NCBI RefSeq assembly: GCF_907165205.1
Contig: NC_058192.1
Coordinates: forward strand, 29,974,001-30,038,000
Direction of reading: 5' to 3'
Source: Coccinella septempunctata
Lineage: Eukaryota; Arthropoda; Insecta; Coleoptera; Coccinellidae
DNA: 64,000 nt
Position numbers and translations under genes: made by a program. Of the stretch, positions 61,725-64,000 are shown piece by piece. A model generated the notes under the pieces. That model saw only the letters and a program-made list of their open reading frames with translations, was not told the DNA's origin and searched no databases. The stretch's first letter is position 1. Every line of letters starts with the position of its first letter.

Positions 61725-62290
61725 ATACCTCAATTACACTCAGCCACTGCCACTGCCACTCGCGCTGCCGGAAATATTTCCCGAAATATTTCTGCGGCAG
61801 TATCGAAGGCAGTGAGTATTTACACCCTGCTCCATCATTTCTCTCGCGGTCAAGTTTCGGCAATGACGGATATAAAAATAAAATCATCAACTTACCTCGT
61901 TTTCTGTATTTATGGTTTCTTCTACCTCATACGAAGGTCCCAGAAACCTTTCCATGATATCAAAGGCAAACCATATAGGTTGAAAAACATCATCTGCTCC
62001 TGATCCAGACTTAATGGACTGGATTTTTCTCCTCAGAAGTGGTCGGAATGTGGCCATAAGTGATTTTTTGTGTATGGGGGATATTCCAATTGAGGAATTG
62101 AAGGCGAAAAAAAAATCAGCGCTGAGGCTGCAATTATCTCTTCATCCGTCATTGCCGAAACTTGGCCGCGAGAGAAATGATGGAGCAGAGTGTAAATACT
62201 CACTGCCTTCGATACTGCCGCAGAAGTATTTCGGGAAATATTTCCGGCAGCGAGAGTGGCAGTGGCAGTGGCTGAGTGTAATTGAGGTAT
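61725..62290 (-). mobile_element. Long-TIR element containing a MADF-domain exon
   Basis: Inverted arms of ~145 bp (61725-61868 and 62146-62290) start ATACCTCAATTACACTCAGC, then CCACTGCCACTGCCACTC. The central ~275 bp hold a MADF exon on the minus strand. The arms contain the words GAAATATTTC and CTGCCTTCGATACTGCC in inverse orientation. MADF-type proteins accompany PIF/Harbinger-like transposases in some insect elements, so this is probably a deletion derivative of such an element. Confidence 0.7.
61896..62095 (-). pseudogene. MADF-domain exon fragment
   Basis: The minus strand reads IHKKSLMATFRPLLRRKIQS, then IKSGSGADDVFQPIWFAFDI and MERFLGPSYEVEE, ending at a GAG|GTAAGT donor (61895). The 'FR---KK--SGSGADDVF-P-WFAFD-M-FL' pattern is the second half of a MADF DNA-binding domain. 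The first half is missing: upstream is only AASALIFF-like sequence. No second exon lies within the element. Confidence 0.65.
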
Positions 62291-63190
62291 AAGGTTCAGT
62301 CAGAGACAACACTTAAATTTTCGTAACTAATTTCGAAATTGTCGTCATAGAAATTCCTTGTCATTTTGTCAATTGGATGAATGTAGATAAGACTGGGATT
62401 TCTGGGATAAGACCTTGCCCTTTCGCATATGTGGCTAAGCTCCTCGCCCTTATCGCCCTCTAACTCGAGAACAGTTAAAAGTACGTAAAATTGCTTCAGA
62501 TTAATGTTGTGTAGAATTTCATTATATTCAACTTTCATTATGAATACAAAAACGATTAGAGATAGAGGCAGGGAAAAATTCGAAAAAAAAGCATTTTTGT
62601 CATCTTCAAAGTGTCAGATTAAGAAAACCCCCCTTGCTTAGGTCAGGTTAATGGTTCAACACGTCTACAACACCGATATTAATCCCTTGAAAAATAGCTT
62701 CCTTTGGTTCCAATAAACATATTCTCCAAAAATTTGACACGCTATAAAATTTTTTTTTTTTACCATTTTCAACTTTTCCATACGGCCAGTCCCATCGCGC
62801 AAACTGTCTGATAAGCATGAATTCATTATAAGAGACACGTAGGGCATATACAGTATCTTAATCTGACACGGTCGAGTATGTACACCTGACGATTTTTTTT
62901 TTTAGATCTTTGAGACTCTGCGGACGCTTTCCCCACCGCTGAAAGTGCATACATCATAGAACCTTTTTTTCCTTCTACCATCTAATCTTCAAAATCCACT
63001 AGGTTTCTACGACGCTCGAGTAAATCCCGATTTAGCATCGTCAGCTCCCCAACTAAAACCCACCATGGCCGCTCATGCAATGAAAATATAGGTTAAATTA
63101 TGAAGTTATGAGGTCAGCATTGGGTTAACTCCTTTTTTTCTGCTATTTTAACGTGTTGATGACTATAATTTGATTTTTTACATTTAACAT
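62291..63190. other. No gene recognised
   Basis: An 80-codon minus-strand frame (62538-62296, MKVEYNEILHNINLKQFYVL) looks protein-like but has no family I recognise. Two copies of TTAATCTGACA occur at ~62856 and 61373, and the region near 62930-63070 is less AT-rich. Confidence 0.35.
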
Positions 63191-63195
63191 TTTAG

Positions 63196-63235
63196 CCTTG
63201 AGAAAGAAACTAGATGAGTTTCGAAACGTCGACAA
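63196..63235 (+). ncRNA. Penelope-associated stem-loop motif
   Basis: CCTTGAGAAA is followed by GAAAC-TAGATGA-GTTTC and GAAACGTCG. This resembles the motif at 24211 with CTTGAGA in place of CTGATGA, so the hammerhead core is incomplete. It precedes AATTTAATAAAGATATTCGG, an AATAAA-type end. Confidence 0.3.
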
Positions 63236-63428
63236 TGTAACAAGAAATTTAATAAAGATATTCGGAGTACAGATTCCTGTTATTGTTATGTCTGAAAATT
63301 TACATCATGGATAGTACTGAGAATTCATTTCTTAAATTTTTAGTATTGTAATCATTACTGAATTTGACATAGTGTCAAACCGCTGTAGATACATTTCATA
63401 TTCTATTAAATCATAAGAGCATACTTAC

Positions 63429-63641
63429 TGTGATAAATAATTCACATTAGGATTGATGGATTTCAGATAATATGCATAAAGGCCGATCAGCACTGTAGCA
63501 GTGGCGAATAGAAAGCCATATCTGCTCCTGTGATTAATTAGTAACCATGGCGGCATGCTATTGGAAATTCGCAGCCACATGTTATTGTTACCTCTTCTTA
63601 GCCTGCGCATACGGGCCTCATCTCGTTTTCTTTGATCCTGT
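63429..63641 (-). CDS. Candidate internal host exon with a membrane segment
   Basis: On the minus strand an exon begins after TATTTTTCAAG and ends before GTAAGT (63428). It reads QDQRKRDEARMRRLRRGNNN, MWLRISNSMPPWLLINHRSR and YGFLFATATVLIGLYAYYLK then SINPNVNYLS. A basic stretch precedes one hydrophobic segment of ~20 residues, the layout of a type II or signal-anchor membrane protein. I do not recognise the family. Splice sites on both sides and non-biased codon use support a real exon. Confidence 0.45.
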
Positions 63642-64000
63642 CTTGAAAAATATATATATTCAAAAAGGAAAACAAATGAAATCCATGAAATACTTATAGC
63701 CATTTAAAGATATCAAGACATATCAAAAGCTTTCCTTCAGGAACGAATATTACATATTACAAATTAATAGTTTACAATGGCCACATGTCCCGTTTATACA
63801 CAAGTCTATATCTCATTTTATGCAATTTTATGAGATATCATTATATGACCTTGGAAACACTAGTTCGATTTTCACAAAAATAAAATAAGCTAAAAGCAGT
63901 ACGGACTATAATTAGAAACTTTTAATATGGTATTTCCTGCTACTCATAAGCTTATATAAATAAGCAGAACAAGCTGAAAGTCTGGAATATAAAAGAAACC
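63642..64000. other. No feature recognised
   Basis: AT-rich window end, probably intron of the minus-strand candidate gene. Confidence 0.35.

Overview
The window is eukaryotic nuclear DNA, almost certainly from an insect and plausibly a beetle (inference). It is AT-rich, host coding sequence is confined to short exons with GT/AG splice sites, and most of the 64 kb consists of transposable elements at every stage of decay: several non-LTR clades, Ty3/Gypsy, piggyBac, Tc1/mariner, PIF/Harbinger, P/THAP elements, MITEs and foldbacks. No operons, Shine-Dalgarno sites, CRISPR arrays or rRNA genes are present.

The only host gene I can name is the 3' part of a group XV lysosomal phospholipase A2 (LCAT family) on the + strand, with exons at 7976-8147, 9582-9704 and 18069-18300. 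Its upstream exons were not found. Its 8.4-kb second intron holds a nearly full-length non-LTR element with a PHD-type ORF1, a Gypsy gag-pro relic, a CR1-like fragment, an LTR relic and an RTE fragment. Three further candidate host exons (25299-25443 +, 60115-60310 +, 63429-63641 -) are not recognised.

Layout. 1-7.6 kb: a long-TIR element, a ~320-bp tandem repeat array, a foldback MITE, a non-LTR tail split by a piggyBac element at TTAA, and a CR1-like element split by a MITE. 7.6-18.3 kb: the phospholipase gene. 19.2-22.5 kb: a non-LTR element (endonuclease-RT-zinc finger) intact except for one nonsense codon. 22.8-28.1 kb: foldbacks, a Tc1-type MITE, and a 1.5-kb element with ~186-bp inverted repeats carrying part of an unclassified 'LTGCD' protein. 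28.3-32.7 kb: an RTE element split by a Harbinger element, itself split by a Tc1/mariner-like element. 35.9-39.3 kb: mariner, P-element and non-LTR relics. 40.6-58.8 kb: a five-level nest. An outer TA-flanked long-TIR element holds a minisatellite-rich element; that holds an intact R4/Dong-like retrotransposon (1172 codons) and a CR1/Jockey-group non-LTR; the latter is split by a complete 10.07-kb Ty3/Gypsy element with near-identical LTRs and a 4-bp AAAT duplication. 58.8-64 kb: a Tc1 relic, MITEs (one with a MADF exon), a CR1-like relic and a candidate host exon.

The best candidates for new biology are the minisatellite-bearing DNA element, the two apparently recent retrotransposons inside it, the long-TIR LTGCD element, and short elements that keep the 5' ends of both Harbinger genes or a MADF exon.
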